Source: Eurosta solidaginis (Eukaryota; Arthropoda; Insecta; Diptera; Tephritidae). From it: DNA of 64,000 nucleotides. Below the pieces are notes generated by a model, which worked only from the letters and a program-made list of their open reading frames with translations, searched no databases and was not told the origin of the DNA. Positions 46,997-58,799 of the stretch are shown piece by piece; the first letter of the stretch is position 1, and the number at the start of each line of letters is the position of its first letter. Both the position numbers and the translations under genes were made by a program. Location: contig NC_090324.1 in NCBI RefSeq assembly GCF_040869045.1, positions 51,613,346 to 51,677,345 of the forward strand. Reading direction: 5' to 3'.

Positions 46997-48739
46997 TATT
47001 TAGCACATGTCTTCAACCTGTCTCTCTCCATCTTTTTCATTCCCGAAAAATGGAAAATGGCCAAGGTGGTCGCGCTACTAAAGCTTGGGAAACCAGCTAA
47101 CATAGGAGAGTCATATCGCCCGATATCTCTCCTATCGCCAGTAGCCAAGACGCTTGAAGCCATTTTGCTCCCCTACTTCAAAGCAAATTCGCAGCTAGCC
47201 TGTCATCAGCATGGTTTTAGAAAACTCCGTAGCATCACCACCTCGGTAAATGCCATTATCACCCAGATAAATTGTGGTTTAAATCAAAAGCCCCACCACA
47301 TAACAGTACTCGTTGCGCTAGACCTATCAAAATCTTTTGATACGGACAACCATGGCACGTTACTGCAAGACCTGGAAGGGTCTACCCTTCTCCCAGGTCT
47401 CAAAAGATGGACCGCAAATTATCTGGGTGGTCGGCAGGCATCGGTGCAATTCAGAAACGAAACATAAAAGCCAAGAAGAATTAAACAAGGCGTGCCACAG
47501 GGTGGTGTCCTATCCCCACTTTTGTTAAATTTCTACATATCAAAACTACCTTCGCCACCGGAAGCATTTACTATCGTTTCTTACGCCGCTGACTGCACAA
47601 TATTGGCCACAGGCCCGGGCCCACAGATAGATGAGCTTTGCAACATAATAAACGGCTACATCCCTGATCTCTCCAGTTTTTTCGCCTCGCGAAACCTGGC
47701 ATTATCACTGACTACATCATCCGCGACCTTACTTACAACTTGGACGTCCCAAATGTCGACCATTTTGAACATCCATGTCGATGGCGCTACGCTACCGACT
47801 GTCCTACACCCCAAAATCTTGGGTGTGACGTTTGATCAGGATCTACATTTTGGTGAGCATGCATCCGCAATTGTATCGAAAATCCAGAGCCGTAATAAAA
47901 TCCTGAAATCTCTTGCTGGCAGTACTTGGGGAAAAGATAAAGAAGCGCTCATTACTACTTACAAAGCAATTGGCCAGCCGATTGCATGCTTCGCGTCCCC
48001 TATATGGTCGCCAAGCCTTAAAACTGCTCTCTGGAAGAAGCTACAGGCCTGCCAAAATACTGCTCTCAGAACCGCCACGGGCTGTCTTCTTATGTCCCCG
48101 GAGCACCATCTGCATAATGAGGCGCGAATACTCCCCATCAGGGAGAGAAATGAGATGCTAACCAACCAGTTCTTGTTGAATACCCAGAAACCTGGGCATC
48201 TCAACAGGTGTCTGATTGATAAGCCAACACCACCTAGGGGCTTAAGGAGTCATCTCCTTAAGAATTATGAGGAAATACCGCACCTGAGAACTCAGCTATA
48301 TGAAGCCAAAAAACACAAGCAGGTCCTCAGTGTACTCCACCAACAGGCGTCGGACCTTTATGCCAGGAATTGCCCGGTGAATGCAGTACTCAAAGAACAG
48401 TACCCAAAACTTGCGGAATAGGAACGCACACTCCCCAGGAAAACACGAGTCACTCTAGCTAAACTTAGATCTGGATACTGTAACAGTTTAAACTCTTACC
48501 TATCCAGAATCAACCCCGACATACAAAATGTATGCCCCGCTTGCAATGTGTCCCCACATGACACCAACCATCTCTTTAATTGTAATGTGGAACCAGCGCC
48601 TCTAACACCCCTCTCATTATGGTCCACCCCTGTTGAAATAGCAAGTTTCCTTGGACTCCCGTTAGAGAATATTGATGTCATTTTGTGATCGGTCGCGCCT
48701 ATTGGATGGGGCGAAGCACTGATACATCAACAACAACAA
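46997..48739 (+). pseudogene. LINE reverse transcriptase and C-terminal domain
   Basis: RT continues after the insertion: KMAKVVALLKLGKP, SYRPISLLSPVAKTLE, then motif A VALDLSKSFDTDNH near 47316, motif B QGVPQGGVLSPLLLNFYI near 47487 and motif C VSYAADC near 47578, where the expected YADD is YAAD: the first catalytic Asp codon is GCT. An in-frame TAA (47465-47467) lies just before motif B. The thumb and tail run on to TAG at 48419, and after it the same frame reads CPACNVSPHDTNHLFNC at about 48535, the usual Cys/His tail. The element is inactive both by stops and by the active-site change. Confidence 0.8.
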
Positions 48740-48740
48740 G

Positions 48741-49330
48741 CACAGAGCGGGCTCGATCGTTTCCTCCTCCAACCCGCAATTCCTATGTCTGCTATCATTG
48801 ACCAAGCCTAATTTAAAGGCATGTGATGCCAGAAGGCAGTGTCCAGTACGAATACCAGTTATGACTCTGCAGTCCTCTCTTTTTAATGATAGAAGCAACT
48901 TTGTTAGTCTAAGGTTTTAAGACCTACACATAATCTTCGACACTGTACAGCCCCGTGCTTGAACCCACGCCTTTCCCGCTTGGACGATCATGTGAACCTC
49001 TCGCCTTCTCTTAATCCCGCCCATGCTAATTGGGACGTCTACGGAGCAAGCTTCAAGGGATGGGCCCTTTTTAGCTAGTTCATATGCTTTTTCATTCCCA
49101 CCTATTCCCATAAGCCCTGAGACCCGATATAGATGTATGCTTCTCCCAGTCCCGATTCTCTCCAGAGTCTGCTTACACTCTAACACGCATTAAGATGCTA
49201 TGCTATGGGAGATTATTGCCTTAATTGCTGCTTTACAGTCAATATAAAAGTTAACACGGCTGCAGCTTAAGCTATTCTCTTCCTGTGTTGGATATGGCTA
49301 ATATTTCCGCTTGGAAAACGCTGGCAGCCT
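48741..49330 (-). pseudogene. RNase H-bearing LINE tail (5'-truncated)
   Basis: On the minus strand, 49186-48917 reads LECKQTLERIG, then GLMGIGGNEKAYELAKKG, the decayed last RNase H motif (normally GHxGIxGNExAD), and after it MGGIKRRREVHMI. A second frame 48898-48741 reads LSLKREDCRVITGI, TGHCLLASHAFKLG and CGLEEETIEP, the C-terminal Cys/His domain of I/LOA-like elements. It ends tail-to-tail against the Jockey LINE at about 48740 and is cut on its 5' side near 49330-49370 by element C. It is inactive. Confidence 0.65.
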
Positions 49331-49369
49331 GCAGGATCTGTTTATTTTCGGATCAGCACAGTATAATAA

Positions 49370-51066
49370 AGAAATTTATTTAGCCATGTCTGTCCGTCCG
49401 TCCGTCCGTCTGTCCGTAAACTTGATAACTTGAGTAAATTTTGAGGTATCTTGATGAAATTTAGTATGTAGGTTCCTGGGCACTCATCTCAAATCGCTAT
49501 TTAAAATGAACAAAATCGAACTATAACCACGCCCACTTTTTCGATATCGAAAATTTCGAAAAACCGAAATAGTGCGATAATTCATTACCAAAGACGGACA
49601 ATGCGATGAAACTTGGTAGGTGGGTTGACCATATGACGTAGAATAAAAAAATTAGTACATTTTGGACAATGTGCGTGGCACCTCCCACTTTTGGGAGAAG
49701 GTAATTTGAAAGTTATGCAAGCTGTAATTTAGCAGTCGTTGAAGATATTATGATGAAATTTGTCAGGAGCGTTACTCCTATTCCTATATGTGTGCTAAAT
49801 AAAAATTAGCAAAATCGGATGACGAACACGCCCACTTTAAAAAAAAAAAAATTTATAAGTAAAATTAAAAAAAAAAATTGAATACAAATTTACAGTGTAT
49901 AAGTAAATTATGTCAACTTTCAACTCCAGCAATGATATGGTGCGACAAAATACAAAAATAAAATAAAATTTCAAAATGGGCGTGGCTGCGCCCTTTTTCA
50001 TTTAATATGTATAGAATACTTTTAAGGCCATAAGTCGAACAAAATTTTACCAATCCTTGTGAAATTTGGTAGGGGCATAGATTCTATCACGATAACTGTT
50101 TTCTATGAAAATTGGCGAATTCGGTTGAAGCCACGCCCAGTTCTTATACACAGTCGACGGTCTGTCCTTCCGCTCGGCCGTTAACACGATAACTTGCGCA
50201 AAAATCGATATATCTTTACTAAGCTTAGTTCACGTACTTACCTGAACTCACTTAATCTTGGTATTAAAAATGGCCAAAATCCGACTATGACCACGCCCAC
50301 TTTTCCGATATCGAAAATTACGAAAAATTAAAAAAAAAAAAATGCCATAATTCTATACCAGATATGAAAAAAGGGATGAAACATTGTAATTGGATTGGTT
50401 TATTGACGCAAAATATAACTTAAGAAAAAAATTTGTAAAATGGGTGTGACACCTTCCATATTAAGGAGAATAAAATGAAAAAGTTCTGCAGGGCGAAATC
50501 AAAATCCTTTGGAATCTTGGCAGGAATACTGCTCGTGGTATTACATATATAAATAAATTAGCGGTACCTGACAGATGATGTTCTGGATCACCCTGGTCCA
50601 CATTTTGGTCGATATCTCGGAAACGCCTTCACATATACAACTAAGGGCCACTCCCTTTTAAAACCATCATTAATACCTTTAATTTGATACCCATATCATA
50701 CAAACATATTCTAGAGTCACCCCTGGTCCACCTTTATGGCGATATCTCGAAAAGGCGTCCACCTATAGAACTAAGACCCACTCACATTTAAAATACTCAT
50801 TAACACCTTTCGTTTGATACCCATATCGTACAAACACATTCTGGAGTCACCGCTGGTCCACCTTTATGGCGATATCTCGAAAAGTCGTCCACCTATAGAA
50901 CTAAGGACCACTCCCTTTACAAATACTCATTAACACCTTTCATTTGATACCCATATCGTAGAAAGAAATTCTAGAGTCACCCGTGGTCCACCTTTATGGC
51001 GATATCTCGAAAAGGCGTCGGCCAATAGAACTAAGGCCCACTCCCTTTTAAAACACTCATTAACAC
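49370..51066 (+). mobile_element. DINE-1-like element C, truncated
   Basis: Inverted copy of element A. It opens with TTAGCCATGTCTGTCCGTCC (GTCY microsatellite at about 49385-49417), passes through the same body with CACGCCCACTTTTTCGATATCG, and enters the 129-bp repeat (GCGATATCTCGAAAAGGCGTC-type units at 50740, 50869, 50998). It stops abruptly at about 51066, where BEL gag begins, so the terminal stem-loop end is missing. Confidence 0.65.
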
Positions 51067-51957
51067 CTGAACAACAAGACACAGGGCGAAGCCAAAGATA
51101 TAGTAAAAAAAATGCCCCCTAACAAATGATGGGTTCAATATGGCCTGGATGAACCTGTGTGAAAGATAAGAAAACAAGCGTATATTGGGCAAAACACAAT
51201 TACAAATTCTTTTCAATTTAAAGAAGGTAGTGTGAGTGTGGGAGCTCTTTAAATAAATTACATAGCGATATAACCAATAGCCTATCGTCCCTCAAGTGTC
51301 ACAAAATCTACACATCCAATTGGGATGCAATACTAACATATCTGTGTTCGACAAAGTTACCAGAAAGTACTTTAGCTCTATGGGAACAAAGCATAGACCA
51401 TAAAATCGACATATCTAAGTGGGAATATATGGACATGTTCCTATCAAATAAGTTTCAGACACTAGAAACAGTATCTAGCTTCACTGGCAATAGCTCCCAA
51501 AAGGGATAAAAGCCACCAAACATTCGACATACAACTGAAACCCCCACAAAAAACTTGGTGCCTTCGAAACGAAGGTATCAAAGCCTTCATCAAAGGTTTT
51601 TTGTAAAAAGTGCAAATCTGAACACAGATTACGGAATTGTCCCTGTCCAAACGAACCTAGGTTTACAAATTAGTCTTAAGAATATTGAATTTTAAATGAA
51701 AGTAAGGCTTCTTGTCTCGTTTAATTTATTAACGAGTAATATGAGCAATTTGTAAAGCTCGTGTGGATTAGCCAGCTCTGCAGGAAAAAGCCTCACTATT
51801 ACCACCGCCACCATTATCAAAGCACCACCACCATCATCAAAGCGCCGCCATATCACCACCACATCGTCATCACTGCCACATCCCCAGCAATCTCATCCTA
51901 TAAAAGGAAGGTAACACTATTCTTCCATCCCCCTAAACAGTGGTCCTTCTACGCCAC
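51067..51957 (+). pseudogene. BEL/Pao LTR retrotransposon gag relic
   Basis: Capsid-type protein of a BEL/Pao element. Readable pieces in shifting frames: LTNDGFNMAWMNLCER near 51118, ENKRILGKTQLQILFNLKK, then NWDAILTYLCSTKLPE, LALWEQSIDHKIDISKWE and FLSNKFQTLETVSS (51325-51480). A zinc knuckle FCKKCKSEHRLRNC lies at about 51600-51645 (CX2CX3HX4C), and a His-rich tail with CRKKPHYYHRH near 51780. Several stops and shifts break it. The reading is cut at 51957 by an inverted copy of the array element, and the matching protease resumes at 54448. Confidence 0.65.
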
Positions 51958-53747
51958 TACCTGAAATAAAATTGATTTCATAATTTTAAGCGGCATAAAA
52001 CAAATTAGGATTATGGGATCTAAGCATCTGATTAATAGGCATAGCCTAATAATAAATATAGAGGGTAATATACTGCCTATGCAATATTTCGACCTAAAAT
52101 CGAAAACGTTTTTGGGTCGTTTTTTTTCGTTTAATATACAACGTGAAATTTTCCGATTCAATCCAGTTGCATTTAAATAATAATAAACTAAGTTGAAATA
52201 AAAGATAATATAATAAAATAAAATAAGAAACATCAAAATAAATTCGCATAAAAGACAACATACAAATTTTAATGTAATATCTTTGTATCAAATTTATTTA
52301 TTTTTTGTTCACTATAAGACGTGCTATATCTAAAATGAGCATAAAATCTGGAAATGCAAAAAAAAATTGGGTAAAATTTGCAATTATTTGTTATAAATAA
52401 ATAAATTTAGTGAGTTTGAACAAAAGTTGACTCATTATTTCTGATTTCATTTTTTGAAAGCACCTAAAATGAAAAACAAAGAATCTGTTAAATAAAGACC
52501 TATGCTTTTACGTGTAAGTAAAATGTGTCCAAAAAAATAGGCTGGATGGCAATTTCGATAGTTGCACAGATTTTCGAATTTACATAAAACTTTTTCTATT
52601 AATTGTAAACAAATAGAGTAATATTTGTTAACAAAAATAGGATTATACACTGCGCATGATTAATACGAATCGATTAATATAACTTTTATATGATTTTACG
52701 TATGCTAAGTATGCGAAACAGCCTGTCAATTGATTGTATGGAAATTTTGTTAGCGTATTAATATATAGATAGTGGGTAATATACTGCCTATGCAATATTT
52801 CGACCTAAAACCGAAAACATTTTTGGGTCGTTTTTCTTCGTTTAATATACAACGTGAAATTTTCCGATTCAATCAAGTTGCATTTAATTAATAATAAACT
52901 AAGTTGAAATAAAAGATATTATAATAAAATAAAATAAGAAATATCAAAATAAATTAGCATAAAAGACAATATACAAATTTTAATGTAATATCTTTGTAGC
53001 AAATTTATTTATTTTTTGTTCACTATAAGACGTGCTATATCTAAAATCAGCATAAAATCTGGAAATGCAAAAAACATTGGGTCAAAATTGCAATTAATTG
53101 TTATAAATAAATAAATTTAGTGAGTCTGAACAAAAGTTGACTCATTATTTCTGATTTCATTTTTTTAAAGCACCTAAAATGAAAAACAAAGAATATCTTA
53201 AATAAAGACCTATGCTTTTACGTGTAAGTAAAATTTGTCCAAAAAAATAGGTCGGTTAAGTTATTACTTCACTTTAAAGTTTTTTTGTGCGCTAACAATT
53301 ATTTTAGAACAATTTTTTAAGGATTTCGGTACAAACCAATATAGGTAATTGGAAACAATGGGAAACAATATTTTATTTCAACAGAAAATGAGCGAAGCAG
53401 TAGTTCTCTCACCGTTTGGCGTGTACAAATATATACATATGTAGAGATGAAACATTTGAGCAACGGAACAATTGAGAATTTGGAGCTATGTACTCAGGGG
53501 AGTTTGTGAACATAATGCGTCCTACAGATGGCAATTTCGATAGTTGCGCAGATTTTCGAATTTACAAAAAAGCTTTTTCTATTAATTATAAACAAATAGA
53601 GTAATATTTGTTAACAAAGATAGGCCTATGCACTGCGGCTGATCAATACGAATAGAATCATATAACTTTTATATGATTTTACGTATGCTAAGTATGCGAA
53701 GCAGCAATTGATTGTATGGAAATTTTGTTAGCGTATTAATATATAGA
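51958..53747 (-). mobile_element. Inverted dimer of the 1.09-kb array element
   Basis: Read on the minus strand, it starts with TCTATATATTAATACGC at 53747 and runs a full unit to about 52770. A second TC edge follows (about 52768), then an incomplete unit lacking its central third, and finally the 3' extension TATATTTATTATTAGGC ... TTTTATTTCAG at about 51960. Flanks differ from those of the big array, so this is an independent insertion, placed inside the BEL element. It shows that even a two-unit copy is head-to-tail and that only the last unit has the 3' extension. Confidence 0.75.
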
Positions 53748-53749
53748 TT

Positions 53750-54447
53750 TTTATAAAAATATCGAAAATAATGAAAGTCGAAGAAAACCTGTAAAAACTG
53801 GAAAAATCTGAGTGATGATGACTTGTAGATGAGTGCAGATGGGCTGCGGAATCTTTGTTAGGTGGTGTTGGTGAGTCAGAAGTGTATGACCCAGCCTTAC
53901 GCGTACAAAGCATCGATTCATCCAGGTGGTAGTCGTTGTTGGAAGTTTTATTGCGGCGCAGTGAGGGTTTACTGCTTTATATTCATGTTGGAAGTCGTTC
54001 CAATTTATGCGCAGGTGGGAATTTAAAGCTCTTGAGTATATTTTTTTTATTGATGTTGTACTAAGCGGATTGTACGTGTGGAGGCACGATTTTAAAGCAA
54101 GTTTTGCGGCATTGTCAGCATTTTGATTTCCGGTTATGCCCGAATGTCCAGGGATCCCCATTAGCTTAGAGTATGGTGTATTTTTAAATAACAGTTGTTG
54201 CAGGTGGAATATTGGGCCAGCCTGCCATTGTATGTTTTTTGCAGCGTTAAACACTGATTGACTGTCCGTGCATATTAAGGTCTTTTGCTTACTTTTTACG
54301 ATATTTAGCGCTGAGACTATGGCCTGCAATTCGGCGTCGAATATGCTAGCGTATTCCGTAAGTATTCCGTGGGACAGGGTTTTTTCATTTTCGTTCGTAA
54401 CTGCGAATGCAGTGCCATCGCTTTGCTTGGTGCCATCTGTGAACAGC
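53750..54447 (-). pseudogene. I-like LINE RNase H domain and tail
   Basis: A 5'-truncated LINE inserted in BEL. The minus-strand frame reads FTDGTKQSDGTAFAV near 54440 (first RNase H Asp), AELQAIVSALNIVKSK (catalytic Glu), ICTDSQSVFNAA (Asp), and IPGHSGITGNQNADNAAK (His and last Asp), then a tail with RVRLGHTLLTHQHHL and CTH of the C-terminal Cys/His region. The ORF 54329-53751 is open, so this stretch is well preserved. It begins exactly where BEL protease resumes (54448), indicating a truncated insertion. The 3' end meets the inverted array element at 53748. I clade is preferred because of the RNase H style. Confidence 0.7.
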
Positions 54448-54930
54448 AGGTTCCAGCAGCTCCTGGATGAAAGACCTTTATGCTCGCAGCAAATCCAAGT
54501 CCAATCGTTTTATTCCGAAAACGATTATGAAATAACTTTACCCACGGCTATCGTACCCGTAGAGCATAGGGGAGAAATTTTTAAACTCAGAGCTCTTGTA
54601 GATCAGGGATCTGAACGTACCTTTATCTCTACCAGAGCCCAAGATTAACTCAAACTCCCATTCAAACCCTCTAGATTTGAAATATCAGGAATGGGCGGCA
54701 AAGTAGTTCATACGTCAAACAAGTTGGTCTCTCTGACTTTGGTATCCCCCGATTTTAAAACCAAAATAAATGCAGAGGCAATAGTATTACACCGACTAAC
54801 AAAAATGCTACCCTCGATTAAGCTCACTAGCTCTAAGTTTAACCTTGCATACTCGAACTGTCACTCCCCCTCGCAAATATGTCTCATCCTACGCAATGAT
54901 ATAATACCGCAAATCATCCAAAATGGCGTT
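54448..54930 (+). pseudogene. BEL/Pao aspartic protease relic
   Basis: Continuation of the gag at 51067-51957. RFQQLLDERPLCSQQ opens the segment; the protease core reads LPTAIVPVEHRG, then LVDQGSERTFIS at about 54595 (active-site loop, with the common BEL form DQGS), and after an in-frame TAA at 54646-54648 LPFKPSRFEISGMGG and LTKMLPSIKL. SPSQICLILRNDIIPQ near 54868-54915 is the last readable piece. RT, RNase H, integrase and LTRs are absent. Confidence 0.7.
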
Positions 54931-55092
54931 GAGAAAGGAAAATCTACCATAAGAAGTTATGAAATGAACATTTGCATAAATTAAAATTTAACAATTTGAA
55001 AATTTGAAACCAGCAAACTTGACTTACGAAACTAGTCAACTCAAATTTGTACATATTCACATAAGTATTCGAAATTTAAAATGACAATTTAA
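54931..55092. other. AT-rich remnant after BEL protease
   Basis: Non-coding, with ACTTACGAAACTAGTCAACTC and ATTCACATAAGTATTCG. It could be leftover LTR or unrelated sequence; I cannot decide. Confidence 0.3.
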
Positions 55093-55270
55093 AACAAGTA
55101 AGGATGGGACTGCCTTCGGCTGCGCCGACGCCTACATACCTTTCATGAATGGGGCTGAACAATAATCTTATCCCACATTCGTAATCTCCAAATAATCGGC
55201 TGTATGAGATATGAAATATATAGTGAACAGATGTACATACCTAAAAGATTTTTAAAATAAATATGAAATA
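55093..55270 (-). mobile_element. DINE-like terminal fragment D (family of element B)
   Basis: AACAAGTAAGGATGGGACTG plus a decayed stem-loop (CTTCGGCTGCGCCGACG), ACATACCTTTCATGAATGGG and AGTGAACAGATGTACATACC match the right end of element B inverted. It stops after about 178 bp, exactly where fragment E starts with the same AACAAGTAAGG word. Confidence 0.7.
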
Positions 55271-55542
55271 AACAAGTAAGGAAGGCTAATTTCGGGTGTA
55301 ACCGAACTTTACATGCTCAGCTGAGAGCTTTGGAGATAAAATAAGGGAAAATCACCATGTAGGAAAAAGAACCTAGGGTAACCCTGGAATGTGTTTGTAT
55401 GACATGAGTATCAAATGGAAGATATTAAAGAGTATTTTAAAAGGGAGTAGGCCATAGTTCAATAGGTGGACGCCATTTCGGGATATCGCCATAAAGGTGG
55501 ACCAGGGATGACTCTAGAATTTGTTTGTACGGTATGGGTATC
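55271..55542 (-). mobile_element. DINE-like fragment E (family of element A)
   Basis: AACAAGTAAGGAAGGC, the stem-loop TTCGGGTGTAACCGAA, then the first two 129-bp-type units. It is cut at 55542 by the CAGG end of the hAT element, inside the word GGGTATC(AAATGAAAGG). Confidence 0.7.
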
Positions 55543-56870
55543 CAGGCCCGACGAGAGGAAGGGGGGAATGGGTGGATTCCCCCGGGCCCGGGGTTTCTCA
55601 GGGGACCCGCGATTTAGAGGTACTAAGAAATTTTTTTTAATTCAGGAGAGTCTTCAGTTGTTCCATGTGCAAATTTTAAGCCGAATTTCAAAAGCAACGA
55701 ATATTGATAATGATTTTTTGCCTGGGCCTTCGAACAGGGAGGAGACGATAAAAACATCAAACAAAAATTTATGTTTACATAATCGGAAATATTAAAGTTT
55801 TCGTGGTGACACTGATGAAGGTTCATCTTCAAAAAGTCTTCCAAAAATACCACCAACTCTGGATCGAATTCCAGATTATTTAAACGACTTTGATATCGGT
55901 ACCGTAAATAATAAGTTTATGCGATCTGAAGGAGTTAACGAAATAATTCGTCGAGGTCATCAAAAGTGTCCTGCTATTTTTCCACGTGCTTGTCATGACG
56001 AGGCATTTCCAACCTCGTTGTTAAACAGAATCTTGCCAAATGGACCTAAAATTTGTTGTCCCTGCGGGTAATCGAAATTCCAGGTATGGAAGAAGCTATA
56101 CGATAAACTGCCATCACACGAAAATACTCAAGATCAAATGTTATATTGAATGGCGATCTTTACAAAGTCTAATTCAAAAGGAGGCTACAAATGATACACT
56201 TATCAATGAACAGCTTATCACTGAAACTCAAAAGTGGAAAGAAATTTTATATAGAATTTTGGAAACTATTTTATTTTTGGGTGAAAGGCATTGCTTTCAA
56301 AGGCGAAAGTTTATATCTTGGTGAACGAAACAATGGACATTTTTTCGGCATCTAAGATCTCATAAGCCATTATGATCCGATACTTAGAGATCATTTTGAG
56401 AAAGTTAGGATTTCACAAGGACAGCACAAATGTTTACAAGTTCACTATCTTTCTCCAGACATTCAGAACGATTTTATAGAAATTTGTGCAAAACACGTGA
56501 GGGAAACTATATTAAATCAAGGCAAGAAAGCCAAGTATTTTGCTATTATCGTTGATGTTATGCCACGTTGACTACGCTCGTTTTGCGCTAATTCTATTTC
56601 AATTCGAAAGCTACAAATTTTACAATTCCAGCGCGGTTTTTGGCTTTTGTGAATTGTAACCAAAAAACTGGTCAGAAAATCGCTGATCTAATTTTCCATA
56701 CTCTAGGTAAACATGAAATCCCATTAAAAGATTTCGTACACAAGGGTACTGTTGAAGCCAAAAGGCTTGCAATTGTTGGGAATCGCTGGTGTTCTCCTGT
56801 TCTCCCAATTCAGCAGTTCCCTACAAAGCAACGCTGTCATGGGAAAATCACCAAGTGATCACTTGCATAC
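55543..56870 (+). pseudogene. hAT transposase relic, ZMYM1-like, 5' part
   Basis: The left end CAGGCCCGACGAGAGG (55543) is hAT-like. Coding pieces in shifting frames: IPDYLNDFDIG near 55870, EIIRRGHQKCPAIFPRAC (TTF-type zinc finger region) near 55935-56000, then a 92-bp deletion relative to copy 2 at about 56043. WRSLQSLIQKEATNDTL follows near 56150, ETQKWKEILYRILE and LGERHCFQRRKF near 56275, ISHYDPILRDHFEKVRIS near 56358, YFAIIVDV (catalytic Asp region) near 56540, and FVNCNQKTGQKIADLI and HEIPLKDF near 56645-56740. Human ZMYM1 and insect hAT elements share this order. Many stops. The C-terminal dimerisation domain is found at 63010-63270, so the gene is split by about 6 kb. Confidence 0.75.
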
Positions 56871-58799
56871 TTTTTTTTTTTTTGGTTTTGGGAATTAAAT
56901 ATTTCAATTCCAATAAATGGCAAGAGGGCCCTTGAATTGCCTCTTAAATCGCCAGGTTAACAAACGTATAAGGGTAATATACTTGCAACATTTAGACGTG
57001 ACTAAGCATCTAACACATGTCGCAAAGTAAAAACCCGTAGCACAAAGATGTTTTCCTTATAAATGTTAAGGTTAGTTAAGTTATGTTAAGTTTTAATATA
57101 TGGATTGTTGCCATGTGCTTTTTCAAGATTTGTAATTCCTCGTGTACTATATTTTTGTGTCAATATTACTGTGTTTGCTCATGTGCATAATCCATATGTA
57201 TGTCTCCATCATTTTAATGTGTATAGCATCTCTTATTTGTGGTTCCTCATGTATCAAAAAATTATGTTGAATTTAATTTTAGTCAAGTTTTGTAGCTCCG
57301 TTACTCCAACATGTACAAGCCAGTGGCAGCAGACATCCTCCAATTGTTATAGAAATATTTTCATTTTACAGTTTGGTAACGCCGTTATATCATGTACTTA
57401 TGATAATTTTACCGCTTTGTCACTCCATTTTATCATACTACTATGATCGTAGAAATTATGTTTGTTTGTATTTTGTCCAAAATAATTTGTTTATATTTTT
57501 CATGGATATAAGGCTTCTAATTAACCATTTAGCTTCATGCAAAGACTGGGAAGTTGAAATAAGTTTTTTATTCCTACGTCATGTTGCCGTGTCTAAATTT
57601 TTGTTTCGCTTTCCATTATTCTCAGTGTCTCCGAAATTTAGTTAAGTCTTAATTTTTCCTTTGATTTACATAGTAGCATAGAATTTAAGTTTAGTATACT
57701 TTATCCTTGTGAATAATCCATGTGTATGTCTAATTTTACCGCTTTGTAACTCCGTTTTATCATACAATTATGATAGTAGCAATTATGTTTGTTTGTATTT
57801 TGTCCAATTCAATTTGTTAATATTATTCATAGATATAATGTTTTTAATTAATCATTTAGCTTCATACAAAGACTGGGAAGTTGAAATAGATTTTGTATTC
57901 ATGTCATGTTGCTATGTCTATATTTTTGTTTCGATAATAGCATAGATTTTAAGTTTAGTAATTTTAGGTTACATATTCACATGTTAATTTCATTTTTTGT
58001 TAAACTAAGTATACTGCATGTATATGTATCCATATGTATATCAGCTCATGTTTGTGATTACAAATATGTCATTTTTATTTGTTAAATACTCTAGCTGGTG
58101 CATTATTTATGTCGATTAATAATTTTTATAAAATATCTTATGTATTTATTTAAAATATAGTATTAAATGTTGCATATAATTAATCACTTAATTTATTTTT
58201 CATTTTCTATTTTGATTGTTCCGTTAGTCATCCAATAATTTTCATTTACAGTTTTATAGCTCCGTTATATCATGTACATATGATTATTTTACCGCTTTGT
58301 ATATCCATTTTATCATACGATTATGATAATAGCTTTAGAGTAAATTTGATTTTAATATTTGACATAATTAGAATATTTTTTAATTCATAAACGAAAGTTT
58401 ATTTATCTAAAACATAATTCTTTTAAGTTCCACAAAACATATTTTCTTAGCACGACAATACTACATCAAATGAATATGTAATAATTACAGGAACATTTTT
58501 AAAAACACGATGTTGCTTCTTCGGCGATATACTTGCGAGTATCACTTGCATACAAAGGGCCGTTTTCATAAAAGCCGGTAAGCGGTATATCTAATCAATG
58601 ATTGCTTAACCGCTGATATTCTGCAATGAGAATTTCGTTTTCACCAAGGCCTGGTTCAGTTATCGCCGATTACACCGCTCATTGTGAATAAATAAAGAAA
58701 AAGTTGCATTGTGAATAGGTAAAGCCGCTGATTTTTGTTTTGCTTAAATCAAAGTAAATACTATTTTTAAAAGGAAGTAAAAATAAGCCCCGTCTTCCA
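56871..58799. other. AT-rich insertion with an internal ~350-bp duplication
   Basis: No gene. A block from ATAATTTTACCGCTTTGT through TTATGTTTGTTTGTATTTTG and AAAGACTGGGAAGTTGAAAT occurs at about 57400-57612 and again at 57735-57931. A partial third copy, with CCGTTATATCATGTACATATGA, lies at about 58260-58345. Near 58558 GGGCCGTTTTCATAAAAGCC followed by several AACCGCTGAT-like words precedes the Myb-like relic and may be its transposon edge. Confidence 0.5.

Larger units (their letters stand above)
44480..48740 (+). mobile_element. Jockey-superfamily LINE, near full length, with nested insertion
   Basis: Order along the plus strand: Cys/His-rich region, APE-type endonuclease, RT, C-terminal Zn motif, and an end in ATCAACAACAACAAG at about 48726-48740, a CAA-type tail. 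Frame lesions number about four (near 44800, 45555 and 47465, and a stop at 48419). ORF2 is interrupted by a 594-bp element (46397-46990) with a 9-bp duplication. The LINE is otherwise complete, so it was probably full length when it landed. It abuts a minus-strand LINE tail at 48741. Confidence 0.7.
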
